A stretch of 64,000 bases of DNA from Quercus robur (lineage: Eukaryota > Streptophyta > Magnoliopsida > Fagales > Fagaceae). This document shows, one piece after another, positions 10,324-21,947 of this stretch; position 1 is the stretch's first letter; each line of letters opens with the position of its first letter. The notes beneath the pieces were generated by a model. That model was not told the origin of the DNA and did no database searches. It saw nothing but the letters and a program-made list of their open reading frames with translations. The stretch covers positions 12,065,351-12,129,350 of the forward strand of contig NC_065544.1 in NCBI RefSeq assembly GCF_932294415.1, given 5' to 3'. Both the position numbers and the translations under genes were made by a program.

Positions 10324-12988
10324 TGCTTCTCCATTTTCATAATTAAAAGTAGAACTATTTCTCTTAATTGACTATATCATACGTGTATGATGCAGGTTTT
10401 AGAGAGAATGAGTGAACTAAGAGAGAGAAAAATGTGCCGGAAATTTAACGTGGGGTTTACTCATAAGAGGACCACTGATCTCAAGTGCTTTGGTAGCTTC
10501 CAAGCCTTGTCTTCAACCATTTCTCTCAACTCGATTATTACTTTTCTTTAAACAATAAGAAAATCTTACTAAAGTTGATTAATATACAGAAAAATAGTGA
10601 CCCTGGAAGAAAGCAACATCCTTAACCATTTGATGGGTGAAAGCATAATCATTCCTCTAAAATTTACATCTTTCCCTATTTACAAAGGGTTTGTCTTTAC
10701 GTAGTTAAGCATTGCAAATAAATAATAGCTAGGTTTGTATGAGTGATTAATTAAGACATTAATCCTTTGTATGAGTATACGTGAGTACCAGCTGGGTTCT
10801 TAATTTGGACTGCCATGCTTACCAAATATCAAGCTAATAATAAAGAACCACTATTGTCCCATGCATTTGTACATATTGCACTCCATGTTAGATGATTTTA
10901 TGGTAAATGTGAAATCAAGTACTATAAATTGCATGCTTTTTATTCCCAATCAACTTCATATGAGCAGCATGTTAATTACACATGAAAGGATAATAATTAT
11001 TAGTCTAGCATAAATGAACATATAGTGAAATTAATGCATGTTAAAAAAATCAAAAGTTTTTTTTTTTTTTTTTATATATATATTTACTATAGCTAGGTAT
11101 ATATATAACTTGATTTTGATGGCTTGAGCTTGTGTGTATCATAATAGGTGTACAAATTTGGTAAAGATTTATATATAAAATCTAACCAAAGAGAGAAAAA
11201 AAAAAAGAGACATGATTAAGGATAGATGCTTAATGATAATATGGCCAATTTCGGGAAGACCTAATGATGTAAAGAGAAAACACATCATTTCATCTCTCCA
11301 AAATTTAATATAAACACCCTCCACCCATATAGCCTCTTTCATTTAAAAAACATGTATGAAAAATTAAAGTATGTACCCTATGGGATATGTCTAAATATAG
11401 GCGGCATTTCCTTTCTTCACTCAACCGTTGCTTGAAGTTGTCAATTTCTTGGTGTCAACGAAGATGATGATGATGATTGGATGTATCTGCTTTCATGATT
11501 TTTTTTTTTCACCCTTTCAAAATTTCTGTTGCGATACTTTTCATAGATCCTTCTTTTTTTAATTTTTGTTTTAGGAGAAAATCACGTGGAAAAGCTAGCA
11601 AAGGTAGAAAGTGATGAAAAAGCACACAGACTTGAATAAACCTGTCCTTCATAAACCTTCATGCTAATGTCAAAAATGTCTTCGATTCCCTCTCTCAAAT
11701 CATGAATTACCCAAACAGGTGAAAAAAAATTCTATGTTGTCCTAAGATCGATATTCCTTTTCCCCCTTGTTGGACATCATTGCTATGTGCCCTGTCTAGT
11801 AGAGTTAATTATGTATTCTCGTGATATTGAAAACCATTTCTCTATTTCTTTTTTTATTTTATTATAATTTTGCTAATCAAATACTATCTGCTTTCTTGAT
11901 TTTATTAATTTTCTTTTGGTTTCTTCTGTTTCTAGATTTGTACTTTTATTCTTTCACCATAAAAAAACTTGTAAGCAAGCTTTGCTTAGCTTGCTAAAGA
12001 TCATAAACCATATAAAATTAATAAATTAATTTTCATGTAAAATTACTAAATAAATCAATGGTCTTTGTCACACGTCAAATTTCAATAGGTTAATAAAGTT
12101 TTGGTTTGTATCCCAAAGAAAATAAAGTGGAGTAACAATAATAACAATTATTAATATACTATATATAAAAAAAGTGATGATAAAGAATGCTTTAATAAAG
12201 GAGTTGACAAATAACATGTTGCACGGAATAATTAAGTAGTAAACTGAAAAACTATTAATACAATCTATGTTATGTCCCATAATTGAATTTGATCAAACGT
12301 GGATCCTTAGAGAACCAGGGCTAATCAACTATCTTAGATGAAGCTACTAATTAATCAGACGGTGATAATCAATGTATTATATGAATGCAACAATAATTTT
12401 TGATGTGAGCAATTGATACACTGCGACAATCCTAGTCTTCTATTCTGTCTGACTTTTGGGGCTTCATGATGTCCAAGAATTTGCAAGTCAATTAGGCTTT
12501 TTCCCAATGTTTTAGCAGGGGTGGGCCTAGTGATCAGTGTTTTTCTTTGGTAAGTGTGTGTGAATGTTAGACTGCTTAACGTTAAATGTTATATATGGAC
12601 CACACAATTCCGTTATAATATAATTTTTTTTTTACTATATAATAATCGTACCGACAATTCCATGATAATCTCTTTTAAGTTTTTCAATGTGGAAAAGCTA
12701 AACAAGCTTGATTATCCCCACTTGTCAAGTTATCAATGTGTCAATGACTCGTTTTTTTAAAAATTGACTATCCCCCACATACTGATTATCTTCTCATAGG
12801 GTTTCTTTTTGTCTATATAACATTTTTTGCTTTCTTTGTAACATGCTTATTGTCTATTTATGCATCACTATTGAACTCACTGTATTCTACTCAACTATTT
12901 CCATAAGAAAATTTACATTCATATACGAGAGCTTGTTGTGGTTCATATAGTGTATATGTATTCATGGAATTCAGGCTTGTAATTGTAA
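10324..12988. other. MYB upstream region and AT-rich spacer
   Basis: No exon found on either strand. Contains a T-run followed by a TA-rich stretch at 11058-11106, a short imperfect inverted repeat AAGCAAGCTTTGCTTAGCTT near 11973, and many short homopolymers. The first 1-2 kb would act as MYB promoter; no bounded element was recognised. Confidence 0.5.
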
Positions 12989-13070
12989 GTTCTACATGGT
13001 CCTTTTTTATTTTGTTGACCTTTCTTAGTCTTTTGGCTAAGATCTAGCCAGTTAATATGTTCTACATGGT
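12989..13070 (+). pseudogene. U2 snRNA-like retropseudogene fragment
   Basis: 13018-13046 closely matches the 5' end of plant U2 snRNA: ACCTTTCT, then a C-to-T-changed stem, then CTTTTGGCTAAGATC. The following bases match U2 only loosely, and the U2 branch-site recognition segment GTAGTA is absent. The piece lies between two identical 12-base direct repeats GTTCTACATGGT (12989-13000 and 13059-13070), which look like a target-site duplication. This suggests reverse transcription of a short U2 fragment. Not a functional snRNA gene. Confidence 0.6.
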
Positions 13071-14241
13071 TTTTGATCACATCTAATTACGTCTCCACAT
13101 GTTAACTAAAAAAAAAGTTTCCATGTGAAGAGTAGGTCAAAACCCCATGACCTCACATAATTAACCAGTGAGTATTAATGTATTATTCTATAAGTTTTGA
13201 CATGTTATTAGGTTTGAAATTTTAAACACATTTTTGGCCAGCTGGGTTTGGATATACATTGTGCAATTTGTATATATTTTAACTTATCCTTTTCTAAAAA
13301 CACCTGGATTTCTTAAGCTTGCCAATTTCTTGCTAACATGATCATTAAGAACTTCAAGGGAAAAAAATGCTTATGCAAGATTAAACAATACATGTAACAG
13401 AACAGAACTTCCAAACTAAATGTATAGTACTCTCATAATTTATCATTTAATTACATATAGATGAAAAAATGGACCAATTTTCTGTTGGCTTGAAGTGTAA
13501 GAATAGTAAATATAAGAAGTTAAAGAAAGAAAAAAAAAATAAAATAATAAGATGCTGATTTTCCAGTACTGAAGCTATTGGAAATAATAGGGACATGAAG
13601 TGTTCAAGTTAATAATCAAAGCTTACACTTCAAACTTTTTTGAAAAATCAGATTAATTAATGTATATGAAATTGCACCTTAAAAATATATCAATATATAA
13701 TGATAAAGGAATGACCGGTATCTAGTTTGAATAAGTCCCATTACTTTACTTATATTGCTTTATTTTATCAATTAATTTTGTATTACTTTTGATATGCTAA
13801 TGTCTTTATCGACGAAAAGTTGTTCCTACAACTACAAGCCTTCCTGGTAACTAAAATGAAAGGTGAATACGTACGTAATTATCAAAGTATTATCAAGGTG
13901 AATACATACGTACTGCATGAAGGAACTATATCCATTTTTGAGTGTAAATATGCAAGAGAGTTAAGTATTCAATTAAACTTTATGGCTAGCATCTTAAAGG
14001 TGACAGGCCATAGCACATAGAAAAGAAAATATAATAACAACAATAAGGAACGAAAGTCAAAATCAAAAGAAAGAGGGCTAGAAAAGTTGAATAAAGTGTT
14101 GATTAAAGTGGGAATGTTTAGTGGGACAATGCACGGAAATGAATAGGTCCGATTCTTACTTATCCATAATTGCCTTAAATGTGTTCATCAAAAAAATAAT
14201 TGCCTTATTTGTGACTATTGCTCATCTATGACCATTTATAG
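13071..14241. other. Spacer, nothing recognised
   Basis: AT-rich, no coding exon. The small open frame near 13820-14020 has no recognisable domain and unremarkable composition. Confidence 0.5.
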
Positions 14242-14294
14242 AGTAATGGTACCTTTCTCAAAAAAAAAAAAAAAAAAAAAAAAAGTAATGGTAC
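14242..14294 (+). mobile_element. Minimal poly(A) retroposon insertion with 11-bp duplication
   Basis: The identical 11-mer AGTAATGGTAC occurs at 14242-14252 and 14284-14294. Between the two copies lie only CTTTCTC and a run of about 24 A. This is the expected footprint of target-primed reverse transcription aborted just after the poly(A) tail. Confidence 0.6.
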
Positions 14295-14297
14295 AAC

Positions 14298-14460
14298 TAC
14301 AACATTTTCATAACAATCTTACAATGAATTTTAAGTAACAAATTGTTATTGGTTTTAACCTGAGCTCATCACTAAAATTATTTTTTTTACCCACCAATCA
14401 TAGCCTGTAACAATTTGCCACTTATAATTGGTTGTGAAATTACTGTGAAAATGTTGTGGA
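14298..14460. mobile_element. MITE with CCACAACATTTTCA termini
   Basis: About 163 bp bounded by ACTACAACATTTTCAT and its inverted partner TGAAAATGTTGTGGA. The subterminal motifs AACAAATTGTTATTGG and GTAACAATTTGCCACTTA are also partly inverted. No ORF. A relic of similar sequence is visible around 42480-42560. No target-site duplication could be fixed. Confidence 0.6.
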
Positions 14461-14669
14461 CATTAGCAGAAGGGGTCTCCCATGGGTTTTATAAAAAAAC
14501 ACCTATTCTCCCTCTTTTATTTTATTTTTTATGAACAACCCCTATTCCCCCTTGCAGTTTTTATTAAAAATGAAAAAACATATTTTAAGTTTTTCACTCA
14601 TTAGCCTCTCTTAAGAAAAAGTTCTAACTTTGCCACTAGTTGTGGTCGTAGCATTACTACTTATATAAG

Positions 14670-14711
<42 letters not shown>

Positions 14712-17555
14712 CTAATTTCTAATGTAGATATTGAATTCATGAAGCAAAATTAAACAAACCGGATTTTTTTAAATTAAAATTGTTATGAAAATGTTTTGGA
14801 TATAACATTATTCTTTAACTTGAGTGTTGATTTAAAGTTTTTAAGCAAAAATGCTGAACATGCAGTTGATGTGGCAAACATTAATTGATTAATATAAATT
14901 ACTTATAAAGGGAAATTTAATTGTCATAGAAATCATAATGTATTTTCCAATTTGATACCAATTAATTCATTAAGGTTCCAATTAGACTTCATTATTCTTT
15001 AATCTTACTCTGATAGGATTTCCCGTGATCTCAATAATCCTTTAAATTACAATTTCACTAACCTTGGGCTCAAAACAAATTAATATCTATATTTAAAGTA
15101 GGTATAGGAATTTTAGACAAGTAATTTGATTATATTAACTTAATAGTTTTTTAAAAACGGAATAATAATAAGCTATTATGTGCATAGGAAAATTACTCAT
15201 TAAGTATATAAAATTTAATTTGAAAATCATGAAACATGGCAATATATCTTAAAAGTTTACTAAACTAAAGACATATTCAAATTCACTATCTTTTAACTTT
15301 AATTGACCCTTTTTAAAATTGAAGGGCATGGCAAAATGACACTTTTGAATTGATTCAGACAAGATCTCTTTTGGGAGAGGGGGCGATTATATTCTTGTAG
15401 CCTTTATTTATAGTAAAAGGCTAGAGTATTTTTTGTAGCCCAGGGGACAAGGGATGCAATTTCACCCCCTTTGCACCTTCCCTCCCTATTGCTATAACTA
15501 TAAGCTAGAAGAATCTTGATAGTTTAGTTTGACTTCAACAACAATCGTATCTAATAAACTCCCCCTATTGATTTGATAGTAGTGCGTGTTGATTTTTGCA
15601 CCTAAAGTGTCTATTTTTTTTTTAAATATATATAATTACAACAATGAAAGTAGGGATAAGTGTATTTGTTTTACTTAACTACTTTTATATGTGAGTTTAT
15701 GTGCAAAATTTTAAACAATTTTAATCTTAAATTTTTTTAAATAAAATAAAATAAACTTATTATCGAGTTAGAATTTTGTAGTTCAACAAATGTTTTTTAG
15801 TGTTTCCAACGAAAATATCGATGGTTCAAATCTTCCAATCTCCAACAATAATTATCAAAACTAGAAAATAAAAATATTTTCAGGGATTGAATTGAGGTAA
15901 GAACTATATTGAGGTCAGGGATTCTACTCCTAAGTTGGTGTGAAGAACTATATTGAGGTAAGAATCCTTGGAAATGAGGGATTGGATTTCAGGGATTCAA
16001 CTCCAAGAATTTATCATCAATTTGAATTTTTTTTAATCACCTCCGAATGCTATGAAATTTGATTAATCCCAAGACTATTTACTACCCACTCTTTGGAAGG
16101 ATTACATTGACGTCAAAGGCATGCACAATCTGAAAACCCTAGGCTTAGTTTCATAGCTTACAGTGTATGAATAGAATACTCTTTGCTAATTTAAGAATCC
16201 GAGAGTCCGTTGTTACCAACCCACTAGCAGCTCACTCCTCAATTGCATCAACAGTTGGCGATATTTGTGGAAAACTTATATTCCCCCTTTGACAAAAATT
16301 GCATTATGTTGACCATATCCATGATGCATAGTGACAGCAAGTGTAATAGTCCACTAAGGTGAACAAAACCCAAGGGAAAGCGCTACAAACATTTGCGCTA
16401 TATCCTAAAAAGGATTAATCTAGTCATAATTGAGATTTTTTATAATTATTTGTAAAGCCTAGATTGACCTATTATATGGTTTATGTGGGATTTAGTACAT
16501 ACCCATACAACATACGCTTAACTAATTTGACTCAACATCCAATTATTTTAGGTGAATAACTATCTACTCGAGTTTAATTTTTGACGTCCTTATTAGAGCC
16601 CGTTTTGTTTTGATCATGATTTGAAGTCTCTGGTCCTAACGAGGAAGAACTACTATTATGACTGATAATGAACAACTCGATTCTAGACTGAGAAACCCCT
16701 AAAAAATTCTAAGAATTTTGCTTAAGTAGCAATTGGTGGGAGGCAACGACACAAGTGGCTTTTCAATAATGGGTGGATTTGGTCATGGCTGGTGGTTATG
16801 GCAGCATAATATTTCTATTGAGGTTCAAATTGTTTTTGTTTGGGTATCCTCATAAAATAAAATAAAATAAACCCTTATTTGTTTGGCAAGAAAATGTGGT
16901 AAACAATTAAATAATAAATGGTATTATGGTTTTGAAATTGGTGCTAATGGTAGAGACTAGAGATTTTTTTTTTTTTTTTTAGTAAAAAGTGTTAGGTTAC
17001 GGGGGTTTTGAGTTTGTGTGGAATGTTTGCTTTGTGAAAAAATTTGTGAAAATGATAGGCTTTGAATCTAGGATTAAGGTTGTAAATCACATTAATGTAA
17101 AATGGACAATTGTCAATAAATATTTTTTTTTTTAAAAAAAGGACAAAGACCGGGCATTAAAATAATTTAAGAAAAATGAGATTTTAATTGACAATTAAAA
17201 AAAAAAGGACCTAATTTCAAATATGGATAATAATCGGTGTTTTTTTAAATATTTTTTTATAATAAATAAAGAAAATCCCCAAAAGAAATGTAGAGATTCG
17301 ATTGGGCTTTTAAGCAGAAAGTTTGCTAAAACGTCATTTCAACAAAACGCAAATGAAGCCTACTGATGGCACTGCACTAGTTCTTCTTCAAGGCCCAGTA
17401 GCTTCAATACTTTTATAGCCTTATTCTGTGCCCAATTTGAGCATGTATTTGTAGTATCAAATATCAAATTTTGTGCCTTTGCTTAATTTGATACAGGCCA
17501 TATTGATATTGCCATACTCTTCCAATGAATTTAAATTAAACAACCAAGACAAACA
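14461..17555. other. Spacer upstream of the PPR gene
   Basis: No gene recognised. Contains a 40-base T-run at 14672-14711, a direct repeat of GAACTATATTGAGGT (about 15901 and 15946), and T-runs near 16964 and 17130. The last few hundred bases would hold the PPR promoter; no TATA box stands out. Confidence 0.5.
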
Positions 17556-18875
17556 ATGCTTATTAGCCTCTCCCACCACTTACTCAAACCCATGAACCAC
17601 TTATTAGTTTCTTGGTCCATCAAAAACTTTAACTCATGGGCATTAGCTATTAGAAATAATGTTTCTTCTCCACACAAAATCTTATACCTCTTTTCAAAAA
17701 TGCATCGCTCATCTGTCCCCAGTGACAGTTTCTCCATACTTTTCACACTAAAATCTTGTACCCATTTGCAAAACCTCACTGTCATTCAACACCTTCATGC
17801 CCACATTGTCAAAATAGGATTCAGTTCTCACGTCTACGTTGCCACTTCTCTGCTCTACGCGTATGTTCTTATGTCTTTTGAGCATGCTCGTGTCCTGTTT
17901 GATGAAATGCCCGAGAGAAATACAGTCACGTGGAACACGATGATTACTGGGTATTCGAGGTCTGGGGACGTAGAGAGTGCACGTGCTGTTTTTGAGGAAA
18001 TGCCAGTAAGGGATGTTGCGTCATGGTCTGCCATGTTAGCTGCATATGTTACTAGTGGCAATTATGTGCAGGCTGTTGCGGTTTTTCGAGATATGATGGC
18101 GCATGAGGGGTTAAGACCTGACCAAGTGACTCTAGGATCAGTTCTAACAGGATGTGCCCACATGGGTTCTCTTGGATTGTTGGCTGGGAAATCTGTTCAT
18201 GGATTTATAGCAAAGAATGGGTGGGAGTTGAATGTGGAACTTGGTACAGTTTTGGTTGACATGTATGCCAAGTGTGGCTTCCTGAAGACTGCTTGCCGGG
18301 TTTTTGGATTGATGCAAGAAAGGAATGTCGTGTCTTGGACTGCTTTGATTTGTGGTTCGGCACAACATGGCTACAGCAAAGAAGTATTGTCTTTGTTTGA
18401 GATGATGCAAAAAGCTGGAGTGAGGCCCAATGAATTGACTTTCACGGGGATTCTAACTGCGTGTGTGCATACAGGATTAGTTGATGAGGGTCGAAAATAT
18501 TTCAAGATGATTGAAGAATGTGGGTTAGAGCCAAGAATCCAACATTATGGGTGCATAGTTGATTTGCTAGGAAAGGCAGGGCTGTTAGAGGAAGCATATG
18601 AGATAATTAGGACAATGAAATTTGAACCCAATATTGTCGTGTGGGGTTCATTCTTAACAGCTTGTAGGGAGCATAAGCAATTTGGGATGGCTGAGAGGGT
18701 AATTGATAAGGTCTTGAGTATGATAACGCCCGAGAATAATGGAGGGGTTTATTCCCTTATTGCTGATTTGTATGTTTTGGGTGAGAAGTGGGATGAAGCA
18801 GAGAGGCTTAGGAAATTAATGCTCAAAGAAAATGTCAAGAAGGCTAGGGGTTCAAGTTATATCAGAAGCTGGTAG
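17556..18875 (+). CDS. Pentatricopeptide repeat protein, PLS class with E motif
   Basis: Intronless gene for 439 aa. PPR proteins bind organellar RNA in a sequence-specific way and act in editing, splicing or stability in mitochondria or plastids. Repeats are clear: about residues 95-126 (VATSLLYAYV..FDEMPERN), 127-157 (TWNTMITGYSRSGD), 158-193 (SWSAMLAAYV..GLRPD), 228-259 (LVDMYAKCG..MQERN), 260-294 (SWTALICGSAQHG..GVRPN), 295-329 and 330-362 (YGCIVDLLGKAG). The C-terminus (YSLIADLYVLGEKWDEAERL..ARGSSYI) is an E-type motif; no DYW deaminase domain follows before the stop. The start at 17556 is the first in-frame ATG. The N-terminus is short for a transit peptide and targeting cannot be assigned. 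At 439 aa it is on the short side for the class. Confidence 0.93.
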   Translation: MLISLSHHLLKPMNHLLVSWSIKNFNSWALAIRNNVSSPHKILYLFSKMHRSSVPSDSFSILFTLKSCTHLQNLTVIQHLHAHIVKIGFSSHVYVATSLLYAYVLMSFEHARVLFDEMPERNTVTWNTMITGYSRSGDVESARAVFEEMPVRDVASWSAMLAAYVTSGNYVQAVAVFRDMMAHEGLRPDQVTLGSVLTGCAHMGSLGLLAGKSVHGFIAKNGWELNVELGTVLVDMYAKCGFLKTACRVFGLMQERNVVSWTALICGSAQHGYSKEVLSLFEMMQKAGVRPNELTFTGILTACVHTGLVDEGRKYFKMIEECGLEPRIQHYGCIVDLLGKAGLLEEAYEIIRTMKFEPNIVVWGSFLTACREHKQFGMAERVIDKVLSMITPENNGGVYSLIADLYVLGEKWDEAERLRKLMLKENVKKARGSSYIRSW

Positions 18876-19167
18876 TAGAAAGTTTACTACTTAATCTGTA
18901 CTTGGGAACTATATTGAGTTGGTGAAACTATTGACAACAATGTGTCAACCTTGGATTCATGGAAGTATCAACATTGTAAGTTCTTTTGAATTCTTTATAT
19001 CGTAGATGAAGAAGTGGAACAAGATGAAGTATAATGAAAAGGAGGTCTAGGTAGCTTATTCTCTGTGGCAGCTGCATTTTGGTCTGCAGTCGCATACTTG
19101 CACAAATTATCATTGTTTTTAAGTGATCTCAAAGCTAAGCAGAAGACTGGCAGATCATTCATGATGG

Positions 19168-19397
19168 TTGGATTTAGAGTACAAGTGGATACTGACATTC
19201 CCTGGTCGAATAGCTTTTGGTCTTGATACATGGATCCAGATATATGCTGCTTGTGGACACTAAATTTACTCGTCAATGGAACTTGGATTTAGAGTACAAG
19301 TGGATACTGACATTCCCTGGTCGAATAGCTTTTGGTCTTGATACATGGATCCAGATATATGCTGCTTGTGGACACTAAATTTACTCGTCAATGGAAC
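19168..19397. repeat. Perfect 115-bp tandem duplication
   Basis: 19168-19282 and 19283-19397 appear identical over all 115 bases, beginning TTGGATTTAGAGTACAAG and ending CGTCAATGGAAC. Zero differences by eye imply a very recent duplication or an assembly artefact. Confidence 0.9.
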
Positions 19398-19436
19398 TTT
19401 TACAAACGTATATCTCTTCTTTTAACTGAAGTTTCT

Positions 19437-19602
19437 TTTTTTTTTTTTTTTTTGATACAAGATAGAATTCTACTCTAGCCTAATCTAAGTGTATATGTGT
19501 GTGAAGCTCCCTCTTGGAGACTTGAACCCCGGCTCTTGCCCCCCACACTCCACAAGCACTTATACTTGTGGAGTGACCATCGCACCAAGGGAATGCGGTG
19601 GT
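19437..19602 (-). mobile_element. tRNA-derived SINE, family A copy 2
   Basis: Best preserved copy of the family. On the minus strand, TGGTGCGATGGTCACTCC (box-A-like) is followed by GGGGTTCAAGTCTCC (box B) and ends in an A-run (T-run at 19437-19451 on plus). No target-site duplication was pinned down. Confidence 0.75.
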
Positions 19603-20020
19603 TAACTGAAGTTTCTTTCATTTTCTTTGATATGTGATATATAGTATTAATTATTTTGAGTCCTGTGCAGTAAATCTGGAGGTAATTAATGTTGATAAAA
19701 TTTTAGTTTTTGAAAAAAATTTTATTATTGAAGAAGACGGAAATTCTATGTATATATATATAAAAAAAAAAAGTCGAAAAAGATCAAGCTTTGACAAAGC
19801 TTGAAGGGTCAGAAAACAAAGCTTGAAGGGTCAGAATAAGAGATAAGTTTAAGGTTTTTTATTTATTTATTTTATCATTAATTTTGAGAATCAATTTTTT
19901 ATTATTTTTTGTTTGTTGATAATGAGATAAGTTTAAGCACACCATATCATTTTTTTATTATTTTTGAGAATCATTTTATTTTTATTATATGATTTAATTC
20001 GTGTTGGACAGTACAAAATC

Positions 20021-20022
<2 letters not shown>

Positions 20023-20056
<34 letters not shown>
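20023..20056. repeat. (TA)n microsatellite at the left border of the viral insert
   Basis: About 17 TA units immediately before the pararetroviral sequence. A matching (TA)n tract borders the right end at 26718-26734, so the virus probably integrated within a TA repeat. Confidence 0.9.
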
Positions 20057-20061
<5 letters not shown>

Positions 20062-20112
20062 CCAAATGTAATCAATGTAAAAGCATTTCACCTGAAGGTA
20101 AAAGCATTTCAC

Positions 20113-20426
20113 CTGAAAAGATATTCACCTGAAGATAAAAGCATTTCACCTTCCGTGATTCAAGCAGTCTCCTGAATGGATCCAAGGCTCCCTCCATCTA
20201 TAAAAGGCATCCTTGGCCTCAGTCTTCAGCAGGCTCAGTACTAAGACCACACTATAGGCTTAGTTTTACTACCTCAGAGCTAGTTTCACATTGTACTTAG
20301 AAATACTTTGTAAACCAGAATGGCTCTCTTCTCCTCCCCCCTAGTTTACACTTGTACTAGAACTACACTTGTAACCTATTTATGCTTCCGCCCCCAGTGC
20401 CCTCTGAACGGCACTTCTTTGTTGTA
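20113..20426 (+). repeat. 5' terminal repeat of the pararetrovirus
   Basis: 314 bp, matching 26381-26694 with six transitions (A/G, T/C, G/A, C/T, C/T, T/C) and no indel. It starts CTGAAAAGATATTCACC and ends CTTTGTTGTA. It contains a repeated upstream word (variants of GTAAAAGCATTTCACCTGAA, extending into 20077-20112), a TATA box and the leader start. Low divergence suggests recent integration, if both copies were identical at insertion. Confidence 0.9.
20199..20206 (+). promoter_or_regulatory. TATA box of the viral promoter
   Basis: TATAAAAG within the terminal repeat; the same motif recurs in the 3' repeat. Its position, about 230 bp upstream of the primer site, suits the pregenomic RNA promoter of a pararetrovirus. 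Confidence 0.65.
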
Positions 20427-20439
20427 ACTTACCCCCATT

Positions 20440-20451
20440 TGGTATCAGAGC
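20440..20451 (+). promoter_or_regulatory. Primer binding site for tRNA-Met
   Basis: TGGTATCAGAGC, continuing CCAT, complements the 3' end of plant initiator tRNA-Met. It lies 14 bases after the terminal repeat and marks where minus-strand DNA synthesis would start. Confidence 0.85.
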
Positions 20452-20618
20452 CATTTGAGCTCGATCGTAAGTGTTTGTAAGTTACTTTGTATTTATTTTG
20501 AATTATAATCAAGTTGGCCGGTACAACCGCCATAGTTATCCATTACTTTGAAGTATGTTATCTCTAACAAACATTATTTTGTTTTACATCTATTTTCTGA
20601 TAGCACTTCCACTCCCAT

Positions 20619-21947
20619 ATGTTGCATTTTTCATCATCAATGCAGAGCTACAACAAAGAAGTGCCGTTCAGAATGGCCCTAGTCAAGGAAGGGTTGAACA
20701 ACTCAATCCTTATGGCCCTTAGAGACACTCGCCTCATCAGGTTTAATGATAGTCTCCTAGGAACCATAGAATCCAGTTTGAGTAATGGTCCAGTTCACTT
20801 CGACTGTTACCCAAACCTCACAGTTGCACTTGACGACCCTCACATCTTGAAGGTCCTCACTCTCAATATCAAAACCCATGGAAACCTTGTGTTACATGGT
20901 ACTAGACAAATTGCTCTTATATACAGGGTGTATTATAAGTGCATGAGAACCAACATGTCCATTCAAGCATTCGATAAAAGAAAACTAGGAGAAACTACTC
21001 TTATCCAAACCTCGGATGTTAGATCCACTGTTCAGGTACCTAAAACCCTGAAATGGTCTGAAATAACATTCCCAGCACAATGGACTTTAGAAAATGAGAA
21101 TTATCCTCTACAGGTTCAGAACCCTGTTAGGAACCCAGATCTAGATGACATCCAGCAGCTAATCGATGGAACGGTTAGACTAAGCTTTGATCAGTCTAGG
21201 TTTAGGTCACCCTTAGATTATGATGTACCCAGATCTCCCATAGATCTACACCATAGGTCTAGATCCATAGATCTAAGCCAACCCCTTAGGCAGCCAACTA
21301 TCCTTTTAAAAGATAGACCTCCATCCTACTGTAGTTCGTCTAGAACACGAGCTCCTACCTCCAGAAGAGACTTAGGCCCACAGTTTCAAGGTGTTAAGGA
21401 CCACTCCCAGGTTAGTACCCCTTGTTACACAGCCAAACAAGACTCAGTTGCTGATCAAGATGAAGACAGCACTAGTCAGGATAGTCTTAAGCCCCCTTCA
21501 CCATCAGGATCTGATTTTAAGAATCCTATTCAGCAGGAAACTGAATATGACTATCAGCTCCTAGTGTTGACAAAGGAATTCATTCCTAATATGGAAGCTC
21601 TTGAAAAGGAATTTAATTCTGAAAAGAACAGAGTTAAAAGAGAAACCTATAGAGCCAACCATACCAAGGAACAAAAGATTGAAGTTTTGGAGAAATGGAA
21701 GTTATTCATGAAAGAGGTAAAAGCAGATTATCCTTTCTTTGAATACTTTGAGAAACATTTCCAATGGCATAAAAAGAACTGTGTCATTCCCAAAACTAAA
21801 ACCCCTTCACCAACCGTGGCTAGGCATTCAACAAAGAAAGTAGAGAAACCAATCTCTCCTTTACCAGAGGTAAATGTCTTAGAAGCCCATATATCTTCTA
21901 GTAGTTCTAATGAACCCTCCTCAGAAAGTGACAAGGAGAAAGAATGA
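20619..21947 (+). pseudogene. Pararetroviral movement protein and following region (polyprotein N-terminal part)
   Basis: 442 codons from ATG 20619 (a second in-frame ATG is at 20640) to TGA 21945-21947. Residues about 10-180 match the 30K-superfamily movement protein that opens plasmodesmata for cell-to-cell spread, with a long beta-rich core containing LTLNIKTHGNLVLHGTRQIA. A Ser/Pro/Arg-rich linker follows, then a charged segment at about 310-390 (LLVLTKEFIPNMEALEKEF; YPFFEYFEKHF), which may stand where the capsid sequence begins. The frame continues open past the TGA into the zinc knuckle, so this stop is most simply a decay mutation that splits one polyprotein. Confidence 0.8.

Larger units (their letters stand above)
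18876..20022. other. PPR 3' flank with duplication and SINE
   Basis: Downstream of the PPR stop there is no further gene. The interval holds the tandem duplication at 19168-19397, the SINE at 19437-19602, and a short duplicated phrase AAAGCTTGAAGGGTCAGAA at 19796-19833. Confidence 0.6.

Noticed and set aside
14672-14711. Long T-runs (also at 3108 and 46541) as functional elements
   Set aside because: Homopolymers without flanking duplications or element bodies; likely slippage or old tails.
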